A DNA stretch of 64,000 bases, taken from assembly GCA_001950395.1 (NCBI GenBank), contig BDLO01000001.1, positions 719,979 to 783,978 of the forward strand, in the 5' to 3' direction. The notes beneath the pieces were generated by a model. It was not told the DNA's origin and searched no databases. It saw nothing but the letters and a program-made list of their open reading frames with translations. The stretch's first letter is position 1, and every line of letters begins with the position of its first letter. Made by a program: the position numbers and the translations under genes. The DNA is from Coriobacteriaceae bacterium EMTCatB1. Lineage in GTDB: Bacteria; Actinomycetota; Coriobacteriia; Anaerosomatales; Anaerosomataceae. Positions 1-8,612 of this stretch are shown in pieces.

Positions 1-308
1 ACCACAGTACGCCCGAGCACCTGCGTCGCGCCACGAGAGATCGCCGCGGCGGCCTCGTCGACGGTCTTGCCGCCGACGGCGACGCCGTCGACGCGCACGC
101 CGGGATGGATACGCCCTGCTGAAGCCGCTGCGTCGACGGCGACTGCAAGAACGAGCACCGCCGCGACGACGATGGCGGCGACAAGCCCGGGCCTCGCAGT
201 CAGCCGGCTCCACGCGCTCGCGCGCTCAGATGCGCGTCTGCGCGCTGCTCTGCCCTCGCTGCCATCAGGGGCAGGCGTGCGATCTGTCGTCTCGAAGTCT
301 TGGCTCAT
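1..308 (-). CDS. VanW-like / peptidoglycan-binding-4 domain protein, N-terminal part (runs off the left edge)
   Basis: Translating the minus strand from the ATG at 308 gives about 102 residues before the window ends. A charged, Arg-rich cytoplasmic stretch is followed by one transmembrane segment (roughly residues 43-60, rich in Val and Ala). After it comes the pattern IHPGVRVDGVAVGGKTVDEA, which is typical of the peptidoglycan-binding-4 domain at the start of VanW/YoaR-like and some L,D-transpeptidase proteins. The protein would be anchored in the membrane with its domain in the cell wall. The C-terminal domain is outside the window, so VanW versus transpeptidase cannot be decided. It is the last gene of the minus-strand cluster beginning at corA. 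Confidence 0.7.
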   Translation of the reverse strand, partial: MSQDFETTDRTPAPDGSEGRAARRRASERASAWSRLTARPGLVAAIVVAAVLVLAVAVDAAASAGRIHPGVRVDGVAVGGKTVDEAAAAISRGATQVLGRTV

Positions 309-415
309 GCAGCAGCGTCCCTCGCACGGGAGAAAGAAGAGCGAATCGTCGCAGCAGTATACCTGACGCGAGCGTGCTCGCGCTCGGCTGTCACCGTATC
401 GATGCACGCGCCCTA

Positions 416-2917
416 CTACTCGTCGGATATCGCGCGCTCGACGATCCCGATGTAGCGGCGGACGATCTCGTCTGCGCTTTCAGCCGAATCGCCCTCAGCG
501 TGCACGTCCACTGACGCTTCCGACGGGTGCGGCAAGACCAAGGCCCAGCCGTGCTCCTCGATGATGCGCACGCCTTCGGTCATCTCGTGTTCGTGGTCCT
601 GCGCGATCTCGGCCATAACCCGCATCACGGCGCCCTTGCGGGTGAAAGGACACGGGACGCTCGCGTGCTTGAGGTGGAACTCGGGCAGACCGCCGACCAC
701 CTCATCGAGCGTCACGCCTCGCTGTTCGAGCATCTTCAGGAGCATGCCGATCGTCATGACCGCGTCGTACGACGCCAAGAAGTCCGGGAAGACGAATCCA
801 CCCGTCTGCGACCCAGCGAATCCGATGGCCGGGTCGAGCGCCGCGGACGACAGGGCTCGCCGAGTCGTCCCCACGCGCACGAGGCGCCTATCGGCTCCGC
901 AGATGTCTTCGATGACGCGCGAGGCGCTCACCGGCACTGCCAGCCCACGACCAGTCTCGTCCGTCTTGCACCAGAGGCAGGCCATAGCGTGCAGAGCCGT
1001 GTTGGGATTCAGTACCCGACCCGAACCTGTCACGAGCGTCACCCGCTCGGCGGTCGCGTCGATCGAGACGCCCAGAGCAGCGTCGAAGGAGCGGACGGCG
1101 TTGGCCAGCGTCTCGATCTGCGCATCCCGCTCCTCAGGCAGCACCCGCGTGCGCTCGGAGTCCACGAACGGGCGCAGCGCCACCAGCTCGACATCCCAAC
1201 CCATCGCAGCTTGAGAGAGCACGAAGGACGCCGGGCTGTGACCCATGTCGACCACCACGGTCTTGCGGTGCTTCACGAGAGGCGTCCCGCCCAGCGCCTC
1301 CAGTAGACCGGCCGTGTAGTACTCCAAGGCTCGCGGCGGGTAGAGGATCTCCCCGATGTCCTCGAAGAACGCGCGACGGAACTCCTGCCGGAAGTACAGC
1401 CGCTCCACCTTCTTCTCTTGCCACGGGGCGATGTCGATGCCGCGCTTGTCGTAAAAGTGGATCTCGACGGTCTGCGGGTCTCTGGCCGACGAGCACACGT
1501 GGATGCCGCCCTCGCACCGCGTGTCGCGCGTCGTGAACCTGGTCACTGCCGGCGATGCCACGCGCAGGTCACGGACGTGGCAGCCAGTCGCGTTCAGCCC
1601 AGCGACCACGGCGCGCTTGATCATGCGAGCGGCCCTGCTCGAGTCACGGCTCACGACGACGTGGCTCTTGCTCGGCAGAAGCGTGCCGAACGCCTGCGCC
1701 GCGTGCAGCGCGACGTCCGGGGTGACGTCGATGTTCACGAGCCCCGCGATGCCGTCGGCGCCGAACAAGGAGCGTATGCCCTTAGATTCCCAGATGAGCG
1801 AGGACGAGACGATGGCGCCTGCCTCGATGCGCTTGTACGGATAGATCTGCACGTCGTTGTTGAGCACGGCGCCGTGACCCACGACCGTCTCATCGCCGAC
1901 GGTGGCGCCCGGGTAGATACGGGCACGCGCCCGTACGTCCACCCTCCGGCACAGCACCGCGCCCTCGACGTCGGCTCCGGCGCCGACGAAGGAATCCGAC
2001 CACACGATCGAGTGCGACAGACGCGCCTCGCTCCCGATGAGGCAGTTGTCGCCGATCACGGTGTAGTCCCCGATGCGCGCTCCCTTGCGGACGCGCGCGT
2101 TGGCGCCGATGACGACCTTCGTGCCGAGCTCCACGTCCTCGTCCACGTCGCATCCGGAGCCGTAATACACGTCGCTCGCGCTCCGGACGCCCGGGATGTA
2201 GATGTGGGCGAGCCCGTCGAGCACGTCGCGGTGCGCCTGCACGTACGATTCTAGGTTGCCGATGTCGCACCAGTAGCCGTCAGAGACGAACCCGTAGAGC
2301 GGATGCCCCGCATCCATGAGCTTCGGGAACAGCTCAGAGGAGAAGTCGTACGGCGTGTCCGCCGGGATGTGGTCGAACACCATCGGATCGAGCACGTAGA
2401 TGCCGGTGTTGATCGTGTCCGAGAAGACCTGCCCCCACGTCGGCTTCTCCAAGAACCGCTGAATGCGACCGTCCTCACCGACGATGACGACGCCGTACTC
2501 GAGCGGATCGGGCACGCGCTTGAGCACGATCGTCACCGGTCCGTCGTGCGAGCGGTGGAACTCGATGGCTTGCGTGAGGTCGATGTCGGTGAGCGCATCG
2601 CCGGAGATGACGAGGAAGGGCTCGTCGCGCAATGCGTCTTCGGCGTTCTTCACCGACCCGGCGGTCCCGAGCGGGCTTTCCTCGATCGCGTAGCTGATGC
2701 TCATCCCCCACTCATCGCCGTCGCCGAAGTAGTCTTCGATGACGCGCGGCATGAATGCGAGCGTGGCCACCACGTCGGTGATGCCGTGATGCTTCACGAG
2801 ACCGAGGATGTGCTCCATCACCGGCTGGTTGAATATGGGAACCATCGGCTTCGGCCGCATGCTCGTGAGCGGGCGCAGGCGCGTCCCCTCGCCCCCTGCC
2901 ATGATGACTGCCTTCAC
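416..2917 (-). CDS. Mannose-1-phosphate guanylyltransferase / phosphomannomutase-like fusion
   Basis: An 833-residue protein. Residues 1-235 are a nucleotidyltransferase domain (start [17 protein letters not shown], the GDP-mannose/ADP-glucose pyrophosphorylase P-loop). Left-handed beta-helix hexapeptide repeats follow (about 250-370), then a phosphohexomutase-like region (about 390-833) recognised from [21 protein letters not shown]. It should make NDP-sugars for envelope glycans. Where active mutases carry the phospho-serine loop TASHNP, this one reads CSSARDP, so the mutase half may be inactive or altered. GTG at 2917 was chosen because an AGGAGGG ribosome site precedes it by about 8 nt; earlier starts lack one. 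It lies 42 nt downstream of the phosphatidyltransferase gene. Confidence 0.85.
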   Translation of the reverse strand: MKAVIMAGGEGTRLRPLTSMRPKPMVPIFNQPVMEHILGLVKHHGITDVVATLAFMPRVIEDYFGDGDEWGMSISYAIEESPLGTAGSVKNAEDALRDEPFLVISGDALTDIDLTQAIEFHRSHDGPVTIVLKRVPDPLEYGVVIVGEDGRIQRFLEKPTWGQVFSDTINTGIYVLDPMVFDHIPADTPYDFSSELFPKLMDAGHPLYGFVSDGYWCDIGNLESYVQAHRDVLDGLAHIYIPGVRSASDVYYGSGCDVDEDVELGTKVVIGANARVRKGARIGDYTVIGDNCLIGSEARLSHSIVWSDSFVGAGADVEGAVLCRRVDVRARARIYPGATVGDETVVGHGAVLNNDVQIYPYKRIEAGAIVSSSLIWESKGIRSLFGADGIAGLVNIDVTPDVALHAAQAFGTLLPSKSHVVVSRDSSRAARMIKRAVVAGLNATGCHVRDLRVASPAVTRFTTRDTRCEGGIHVCSSARDPQTVEIHFYDKRGIDIAPWQEKKVERLYFRQEFRRAFFEDIGEILYPPRALEYYTAGLLEALGGTPLVKHRKTVVVDMGHSPASFVLSQAAMGWDVELVALRPFVDSERTRVLPEERDAQIETLANAVRSFDAALGVSIDATAERVTLVTGSGRVLNPNTALHAMACLWCKTDETGRGLAVPVSASRVIEDICGADRRLVRVGTTRRALSSAALDPAIGFAGSQTGGFVFPDFLASYDAVMTIGMLLKMLEQRGVTLDEVVGGLPEFHLKHASVPCPFTRKGAVMRVMAEIAQDHEHEMTEGVRIIEEHGWALVLPHPSEASVDVHAEGDSAESADEIVRRYIGIVERAISDE

Positions 2918-2959
2918 CTCGATGCTCCCTCCTCTGGCGGTCCAACGCATTCACGCGAG

Positions 2960-3610
2960 TCAGGTCTCCGTAGGGCTCACATGCACGGCGGCTCGCGCGC
3001 GCCTCGTGTAGACGACTGCCGTCGCCAGCGAAAGCAGGATGCCCGCGTACACGAAGTAGATGCCCAACGCCACGGGTTCTCCCGTCGTGCCAGGAAGCCA
3101 CGACGGACCGCCCGTGACAGCCGCTGCCACCCGCGGCCAGTCAGCGATGAGCGAGGAGAAGCCGACCAGCAAGACGGCCGTCGTGACCTTGCCGATGTAG
3201 ACGACCGGCAGCCGGATCCCTTTGTGCTCCAGGACCCACGAGCCGTAGAGCAGGTACACGTCGCGGGCGACGAGAAGCGCCGGGATCCACAGCGGCAGCA
3301 CGCCGATCACGTACAGGCCGATGACGCCAGATGCCAGCAACAGGCGGTCGACCAGCGGGTCGATCACCTTGCCCAGCTCGGTGACGGTGTGCGTGCGGCG
3401 CGCGATCTGCCCGTCGATCCAGTCCGTGGACGCAGCGAGCGCGTACAGCCCGAACGCCGCGAGCCTCGAGCGCTCCGAACCGCTGACCAGCACGGCGAAG
3501 AAGAACGGGACGATGAGCAGGCGAAGCAGCGTGACGAGGTTCGCGACCGAGTACACGCCGTGCCCCTCTGAGCCTTTGTCAGACGGGCCATTCGGCTCGA
3601 CAGGTTTCAC
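2960..3610 (-). CDS. CDP-alcohol phosphatidyltransferase (PgsA-like)
   Basis: A 216-residue integral membrane enzyme. The family signature D-G-x2-A-R-x8-G-x3-D-x3-D is complete as DGQIARRTHTVTELGKVIDP followed by LVD. The family transfers a phospho-alcohol to CDP-diacylglycerol in phospholipid synthesis; the alcohol (glycerol phosphate, inositol or other) cannot be read from the sequence. Several hydrophobic segments flank the motif. The start is a GTG that overlaps the corA stop (GTGA), which suggests translational coupling with corA. No other synthase of the pathway is next to it. Confidence 0.85.
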   Translation of the reverse strand: MKPVEPNGPSDKGSEGHGVYSVANLVTLLRLLIVPFFFAVLVSGSERSRLAAFGLYALAASTDWIDGQIARRTHTVTELGKVIDPLVDRLLLASGVIGLYVIGVLPLWIPALLVARDVYLLYGSWVLEHKGIRLPVVYIGKVTTAVLLVGFSSLIADWPRVAAAVTGGPSWLPGTTGEPVALGIYFVYAGILLSLATAVVYTRRARAAVHVSPTET

Positions 3611-4557
3611 CACCAGCGCCTCCTCCGGAAGAACCACACCATCCACGCGGCGATCACGGCCATCGTGATCAGCACCGCGAAGTACCCGTACCGCCACTGG
3701 AGCTCAGGCATGTACCGGAAGTTCATGCCGTAGATGCTCGAGATGAGCGTGAGCGGCATGAAGATGGTCGCGATGACCGTGAGCTGCTTCATGATCTCGT
3801 TCATGCGGTTGCTCTGCGCCGAGAGGTATATGTCCATCGCTCCGCTTGCAACGTCTCGGTAGGTCTCGACGCTGTCGATCGCGCGAGCCAAATGGTCGCC
3901 GATGTCTTGGAAGTACATGTACGCGTCGGGCTCGACGAACGCCTCGAGGCGCGCCAGCCCGCGAACCACGTCGCGCTCGGGCACGAGCATCTTGTGCAGC
4001 TGCACGAGAGCACGCTTGGCCTGGTAGAGGCGCGAGAGGTGCTCGGTCCGGGCGTCAGTGAGCATCGCGTCCTCGAGGTCCTCGAGCGCGTCAGCGATCT
4101 GCTCCACCACAGGGAAGAGCGCGTCCACCGCGCGATCGAGGATGGCGTGCAGCGTCCACTCGACACCGCGCGCCAGGAACGCTCCGGCGTCGCTCGCCAC
4201 GTCATCGACCGCCTTGATCTGCTCGCGGTGCACTGTGACGAGGTGCTCGGCGCCCAAGAAGACGTCGAGCTCGTGGGTGGCGACTCCGTCGTCGTCCACG
4301 AGCAGCGGCACGAGCCAGATGGCGAACGTGGAATCGGGATACAGGTCGATCTTCGGTCTTTGCGGGAAATGCAGGCAGTCCTCGACAGCGAGCGGATGCA
4401 TCGGGAAGCGCTTCGCGAGTGCGGCAAGCGTGCTCTCGTCGGGATCGAGCACGTCCACCCACACGGGCGTGTCGGACGGCAGATCCGCCAGCACGTCTTG
4501 GCTTCCCGTCTTGAGCACGCCGTCGTGAATCCAACGCACTGTGACAGCAGCAGACAC
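3607..4557 (-). CDS. corA: CorA-family divalent cation transporter
   Basis: A 316-residue protein, the usual CorA length. It has a large soluble N-terminal domain with long helices and two C-terminal transmembrane segments. The selectivity motif GMN is present (IYGMNFRYMPE) just after the first membrane helix, and the protein ends in a basic tail (RRRRWW). The family forms pentameric Mg2+ (or Co2+/Ni2+) channels in the cytoplasmic membrane. GTG at 4557 was chosen because a GGGGG ribosome-site-like run precedes it and the protein then has family length. Its stop overlaps the next gene's start. Confidence 0.9.
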   Translation of the reverse strand: MSAAVTVRWIHDGVLKTGSQDVLADLPSDTPVWVDVLDPDESTLAALAKRFPMHPLAVEDCLHFPQRPKIDLYPDSTFAIWLVPLLVDDDGVATHELDVFLGAEHLVTVHREQIKAVDDVASDAGAFLARGVEWTLHAILDRAVDALFPVVEQIADALEDLEDAMLTDARTEHLSRLYQAKRALVQLHKMLVPERDVVRGLARLEAFVEPDAYMYFQDIGDHLARAIDSVETYRDVASGAMDIYLSAQSNRMNEIMKQLTVIATIFMPLTLISSIYGMNFRYMPELQWRYGYFAVLITMAVIAAWMVWFFRRRRWW

Positions 4558-4691
4558 CGCTACCCCCAGGAACGACGCGGGAAAGCCAGGAATAGGTGCT
4601 CCCAGGATACCAGAAGGGCCCGGGTGCCGCCGCGTCTCCGCGGCGATCAGGCAAAGACGGATCCGACCCGCCTGAGCCTCACGCAAAGCGA

Positions 4692-4723
4692 AGGGCCGCC
4701 CGAGTCACGCTCGGCACGGCCCT
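4692..4723 (-). terminator. Rho-independent hairpin behind the displaced tRNA-Pro 3' half
   Basis: On the minus strand AGGGCCG pairs with CGGCCCT, with an inner CCGAG/CTCGG stem, followed by a pyrimidine-rich tail. It lies just beyond the 45-nt tRNA-Pro fragment. The simplest reading is that this is the original chromosomal terminator of tRNA-Pro, moved away from the gene when the element at 4735-12296 inserted. Confidence 0.55.
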
Positions 4724-4734
4724 CTCGATGTCGA

Positions 4735-4779
4735 TGGTCGGGCTGACAGGACTTGAACCTGCGACCCCTTGACCCCCAG
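4735..4779 (-). repeat. Distal attachment site: displaced 3' half of tRNA-Pro
   Basis: The sequence matches the tRNA-Pro at 12252-12328 from the encoded CCA through the T-arm to the anticodon loop, with one C/T difference (at the TTGAACC/TTTGAACC position). No 5' half follows, so this is not a gene. It is the far att repeat of the integrated element. Confidence 0.85.
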
Positions 4780-5148
4780 ATGGCGGCAGTACGTTCGTGG
4801 GCGTTCACCAACGTCGCTTAACCGCAGGTCAGGGCGTTTTGGGGTCTTTGGCGGATGCGGGCGGACACCCCGGAACTTTCATGCGTTGCTACACGCGTTG
4901 CTACACACACGCCTACGGAAGATGGCCAGATCCCCCACGTCGTCCAAGGGAATTCGAATCTCTCGGTGGTCGTACCGCCAGGATGCAACGCGCACCATCC
5001 AGTGTCATAAAGCTCCAGCTCAATGCCTCGCCACCACGGGCTCTGTGCGTTCTGGTGTTAGCCCGAAACCTCTCATACCGTGGAGTTTGGCACTCAAACG
5101 GGCACTCGCATCGACCCCTCCCGGCCGAAGCCCTGACTCTCGTCCTAG
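4780..5148. other. Element left end without a supported gene
   Basis: This stretch holds the arm-type repeat at 4884-4906 and otherwise short, overlapping open frames on both strands with no ribosome site or family resemblance. A TTCGAATC tract near 4952 recalls a tRNA T-loop, but no cloverleaf can be folded around it. I see no gene here. Confidence 0.5.
4884..4906 (+). repeat. Arm-type recombinase repeat, left copy
   Basis: The core is GTTGCTACACGCGTTGCTAC, itself two tandem GTTGCTACAC units. An identical 23-nt copy lies at 12160-12182 near the other end. Its position inside both att repeats is what is expected for arm-type binding sites of a tyrosine recombinase; that role is inferred. Confidence 0.65.
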
Positions 5149-5940
5149 GACTGCGACTTGCACTCGGGCAAGGGTTCCGGCGCATGCCGATCATGCCATG
5201 GCAGTCTGGGCGCCGAGCACGACCGCAGGACCAGCGGCCGCCTGGCTCAGGTTGGCTCGAACTGCCTGTCCTGCCACCAAGCGCATCCGATCGCGACCTC
5301 TACGGGCTACGTGGCCACGGTCAGTGCGATTGTGAGCACGGGCGGCGACGAGGATGGTTGGGTGATCGCGCCGCTCACCGACGTACAGTCGCTCAGCAAG
5401 TCCGGCAATCGCATCAGCTACCTGCGCGTCAGCGCGCTGACGGACTCGGAGCCTGCCGAGAAGACCGCCGCCCGTCTGTCCGGTTTGATTGACGGCGTTC
5501 GTCCTGAGGTCGTCGGCAGCGTCGCGTCCGCAGAGGATAACCTGCTCGGCAAGGTCCAGCTGCTTCTCGCGCTGCTGACCGCGTGCGTTGCCGGGATGTC
5601 CGCACTCGGGCTGTTCAGCATGTTGGGCGCCTCAGTCCTGGAGCGTACGGGCGAAATTGGCCTCGTGAAGGCAATCGGCGCCAGCAATGGCTCAGTTTCG
5701 AGACAAATCGTGGCCGAAGCCGCAGTGCTCGCCGTTGCGGGAGCCGCTCTCGGACTGCTCGCCGGTGCCGGCATCGTACGCCTCATCGGAAACAGCGTGT
5801 TCGGCGTGTCGATGAGTCTCACGATCGGAGCCGTCCCCGTCGCCGTCGCATCCTGCTTGCTCTTGGCGATTTCGGCCAGTCTCGCAGCGGCAAGAAGGGC
5901 CGCCCGAATCGATCCCGCCATCTGCTTGAGAGGTGAATAG
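5149..5940 (+). pseudogene. Chimeric remnant: c-type cytochrome fragment joined to the C-terminus of a FtsX/MacB-like permease
   Basis: The frame opens after a TAG at 5146 and has no plausible start. The first ~50 residues contain two CxxCH-type haem motifs (CRSCHG and CLSCHQAHP). At about 5300 the sequence changes into a FtsX-fold permease C-terminus: a periplasmic stretch, then three transmembrane segments with the family's GEIGLVKAIGAS motif. The permease would partner the ATPase that follows at once. The abrupt join suggests a deletion that fused two genes of the original operon. The permease lacks its first membrane segment and most of its periplasmic domain, so it is unlikely to work. 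Confidence 0.7.
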
Positions 5941-5941
5941 A

Positions 5942-6627
5942 ATGACGAACATAGTTGAGATTGCAGGTTTGGAGAAGCGCTACGACGAGCGTACGTATGC
6001 TCTTCGAGGCATCGACCGCGGATCGCCGAAGGCGAGTGGCTGACCATACTCGGCCCGTCAGGCTCGGGCAAGAGCACCCTGCTGAACATGCTCGGGTGCC
6101 TCGACCGGCCGACCGCGGGCAGCTTGCAGGTGTGCGGCGTGGAGACAAGCGGAATGAAGCAACGTGAACTCGCGGTATTCCGACGCGAGAACGTCGGACT
6201 CGTGTTCCAGCAGCAGCATGTGATTCCGTACCTGACCGCCCTCGAGAATGTCATGCTCGCGCAGTACTATCACAGCGTCGCCGACAAGGACGCGGCCTCA
6301 GCGGCCCTCGAGCATGTCGGGCTCGGCCATCGCCTGCACCACGTCCCCGGCAAGCTCTCCGGTGGCGAACAGCAGCGCGTTTGCATCGCGCGTGCGCTCA
6401 TCAATCAGCCGAAACTCCTTCTCGCCGACGAGCCGACGGGCAACCTGGACCGTGCAAACGCCTGCAACGTGTACGACATGCTGTCCAAGCTGCACCGGGA
6501 GGCCGGTCAGACGATCGTGCTCGTCACCCACGACGAGAGCGCGGCGGAATACGGAGACCGGACCATCCGCATCGAGGACGGACGAGTAGTCGAATCCCCG
6601 CATCGGGCCTGCTCAGTGGCATCGTGA
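5942..6627 (+). pseudogene. MacB/LolD-type ABC transporter ATPase with an N-terminal frameshift
   Basis: From the ATG at 5942 the frame reads MTNIVEIAGLEKRYDERTYA, the normal start of this ATPase family, but reaches a TGA after about 33 codons. The family sequence continues in another frame from about 6018 (RIAEGEWLTILGPSGSGKST), consistent with loss of a single base near 6015. Downstream everything is intact: Walker A GPSGSGKST, signature LSGGEQQR, Walker B LLLADEP and the H-loop THD. It follows the permease remnant directly. A sequencing error cannot be excluded, but the damaged neighbour favours real decay. Confidence 0.75.
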
Positions 6628-6641
6628 CACGCTGCCGGTCG

Positions 6642-8570
6642 TCAGCTTCTCAGCATCCTCAGGCCGCTCGCGATCACGACGAACTCGCTGATCTCGTGCG
6701 CAAGCACAGCGGCGGGAAGCGTGAGGAGGCCGCCGAGTGCACCTATCACGAGAAGACCGACGACCACGCCCGACAGCGCAAGGTTCTGCCCGACCACCCT
6801 CTGATTGCGGCGGGCGAGCTCAAGTGCATACGCGAGCTTCTCCAAGTCGTCGGCCATGAGCGCCACATCGGCGGTTTCGAGGGCGACATCCGTTCCCGCC
6901 GCCCCCATCGCCACGCCGACGAGCGCTTCGGCAAGAGCCGGAGCGTCGTTCACGCCGTCGCCGACCATGGCCACCTGACCGTAGCGTGAATTGAGCTCTC
7001 TCACCATCGAGAGCTTGTTCTCCGGCTTCATGTTCGCGTGGAACTCGTCGATTCCGAGCTGGGCCGCGATGGTCCGAGCGGTTGGCTCGTTATCCCCGGT
7101 CAGCATCACGACCTTCCCGACTCCGGCGTCGTGTAACGCCTCGACGGCCGCTGCGGCATTCGAGCGCACCTGGTCCTGCAGGGCGACGAGGCCGCGCACA
7201 CCGCTCTCCGTGCCGATGAGGATTACCGTCTTCCCTTCGGATTGGAGGCGCGCGATGTCTTCGGCTGCCGAATCGACCGAGGTTCCCAGCTCTCTTTCGA
7301 ACAGCGCCGGGCTTCCGACGTACGTCTCCGTGCCGTCGGCGATTGCCACCGCACCCGCGCCGGGCAACGCTCGATGCGAGTGCATATCCGCCGGTGAAAT
7401 GCCCTCGCGACGAGCGTAACGCAGAATGGCACGGGCTAGCGGATGTCCGCTCCGCTCCTCAACGCCTGCGGCGAGCGCGAGCGTCTCCTGCCACTCCTGC
7501 TCGTCGCATGGAACGACGTCGGTCACCGAAGGCTCGCCATATGTCACCGTGCCGGTCTTGTCGAAGGCGACCACGCGTACCTTGGCCAGGTCCTCCACGT
7601 GCATCCCGCCCTTGATGAGCACTCCGTTCCGAGCGGCTGTCCCTAGGGTCGCTACCAGAGTGATGGGGATGGAGATGACGAGAGCGCACGGGGCCGCAGC
7701 GACTACGAACACCGTGGCACGCATGAGCCAGGTATCCCATGACGCCCCGAACACGAGTGGCGGTACCAGGGCGACGCCAACGGCGAGCGCGAGCACGATA
7801 GGGCTGTATATGTTGCCGAAGTGCTCGACGAACCGCTGGCTCGCGCCCTTGCTCTCTTGCGCCTCCTCGACCATATGGATGATCCGCGCGATCGTGTTGT
7901 CCGCGAAGGTCTTCGTCGCGACGACCTCGAGCGCACCGTCCCCGTTCACCGTTCCCGCGAACACGACGTCACGGGGAAGCTTGTCGACAGGCACGCTCTC
8001 TCCGGTGACCGGAGCTTCGTTGACAGCCGAAGCCCCCGCCGCGATGGTGCCGTCGGTCGCGACCGCCTCGCCGGGTCTCACGATGAAGGTGTCGCCGACC
8101 TCGATGCCCTCGACAGGAATCTCCGTCGCCTCACCGCCTCGCCTCACCAGAGCGACCTTGGGCGCGAGCTTCATCAGCGCCCTGACGGACGAACGTGTCT
8201 TCTCCTCGGTATAGCCTTCCGCTGCCTCGCTGATCGAGTACAGGAAGACGAGCATCGCACCCTCGAGGACCTCGCCAGCCAGCGCGGCCGCGATCGCTGC
8301 GACGCTCATGAGGAGCTCGATCCCCACCTTGCGTTCGAATACGAGCTCCTCGACGGCCTCACGGCCGAAGAAGTAGCCGCCGACGCTCATCGCCAAGACA
8401 AAGAAGATCGACGAGATCCAGTCTGGAGCGCTCGACGCACTCAGCAACCAGCCGACCAGGAACAGCGCGCCGGAGGCTGCGGCCATGACAATCTTCGGAT
8501 CACGCCAGAGCCGGGACCTTCGCTGCGCCTCGTCGGCGACGCGAGACGTCGCCGCCCCTACTTCGGTCAT
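6642..8570 (-). CDS. Heavy-metal P1B-type ATPase with an APC membrane motif
   Basis: A 642-residue cation pump without an N-terminal metal-binding domain. It has the actuator TGES, the phosphorylation loop DKTGT, the HP motif (SGHPLA) and the hinge GDGVNDAPAL, all intact. In membrane helix 6, where Zn/Cd/Cu pumps usually have CPC, this protein reads APC (AAAPCALVIS). That points to a different metal or altered coordination; specificity is uncertain. It is preceded by AAGGAG and an ATG. The second ATPase lies 42 nt upstream and both face the ArsR regulator, so metal-induced co-expression is likely. Confidence 0.85.
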   Translation of the reverse strand: MTEVGAATSRVADEAQRRSRLWRDPKIVMAAASGALFLVGWLLSASSAPDWISSIFFVLAMSVGGYFFGREAVEELVFERKVGIELLMSVAAIAAALAGEVLEGAMLVFLYSISEAAEGYTEEKTRSSVRALMKLAPKVALVRRGGEATEIPVEGIEVGDTFIVRPGEAVATDGTIAAGASAVNEAPVTGESVPVDKLPRDVVFAGTVNGDGALEVVATKTFADNTIARIIHMVEEAQESKGASQRFVEHFGNIYSPIVLALAVGVALVPPLVFGASWDTWLMRATVFVVAAAPCALVISIPITLVATLGTAARNGVLIKGGMHVEDLAKVRVVAFDKTGTVTYGEPSVTDVVPCDEQEWQETLALAAGVEERSGHPLARAILRYARREGISPADMHSHRALPGAGAVAIADGTETYVGSPALFERELGTSVDSAAEDIARLQSEGKTVILIGTESGVRGLVALQDQVRSNAAAAVEALHDAGVGKVVMLTGDNEPTARTIAAQLGIDEFHANMKPENKLSMVRELNSRYGQVAMVGDGVNDAPALAEALVGVAMGAAGTDVALETADVALMADDLEKLAYALELARRNQRVVGQNLALSGVVVGLLVIGALGGLLTLPAAVLAHEISEFVVIASGLRMLRS

Positions 8571-8612
8571 TGCTGACTCCTTCGGCTAGGTGACTCGTGT
8601 CTGCCCCGGAAC

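Noticed and set aside
2303-3571. Long open frames opposite the guanylyltransferase and phosphatidyltransferase genes
   Set aside because: They are antisense to well-supported genes, with His/Arg-rich compositions typical of shadow frames in high-GC DNA.
4735-4779. A second tRNA-Pro gene
   Set aside because: Only the 3' half, from the anticodon loop to CCA, is present; no D-arm or 5' acceptor strand follows. It is an att repeat.
4940-4990. tRNA-Ser-like fragment with a TTCGAATC loop
   Set aside because: No acceptor, D or anticodon stems can be built around it.
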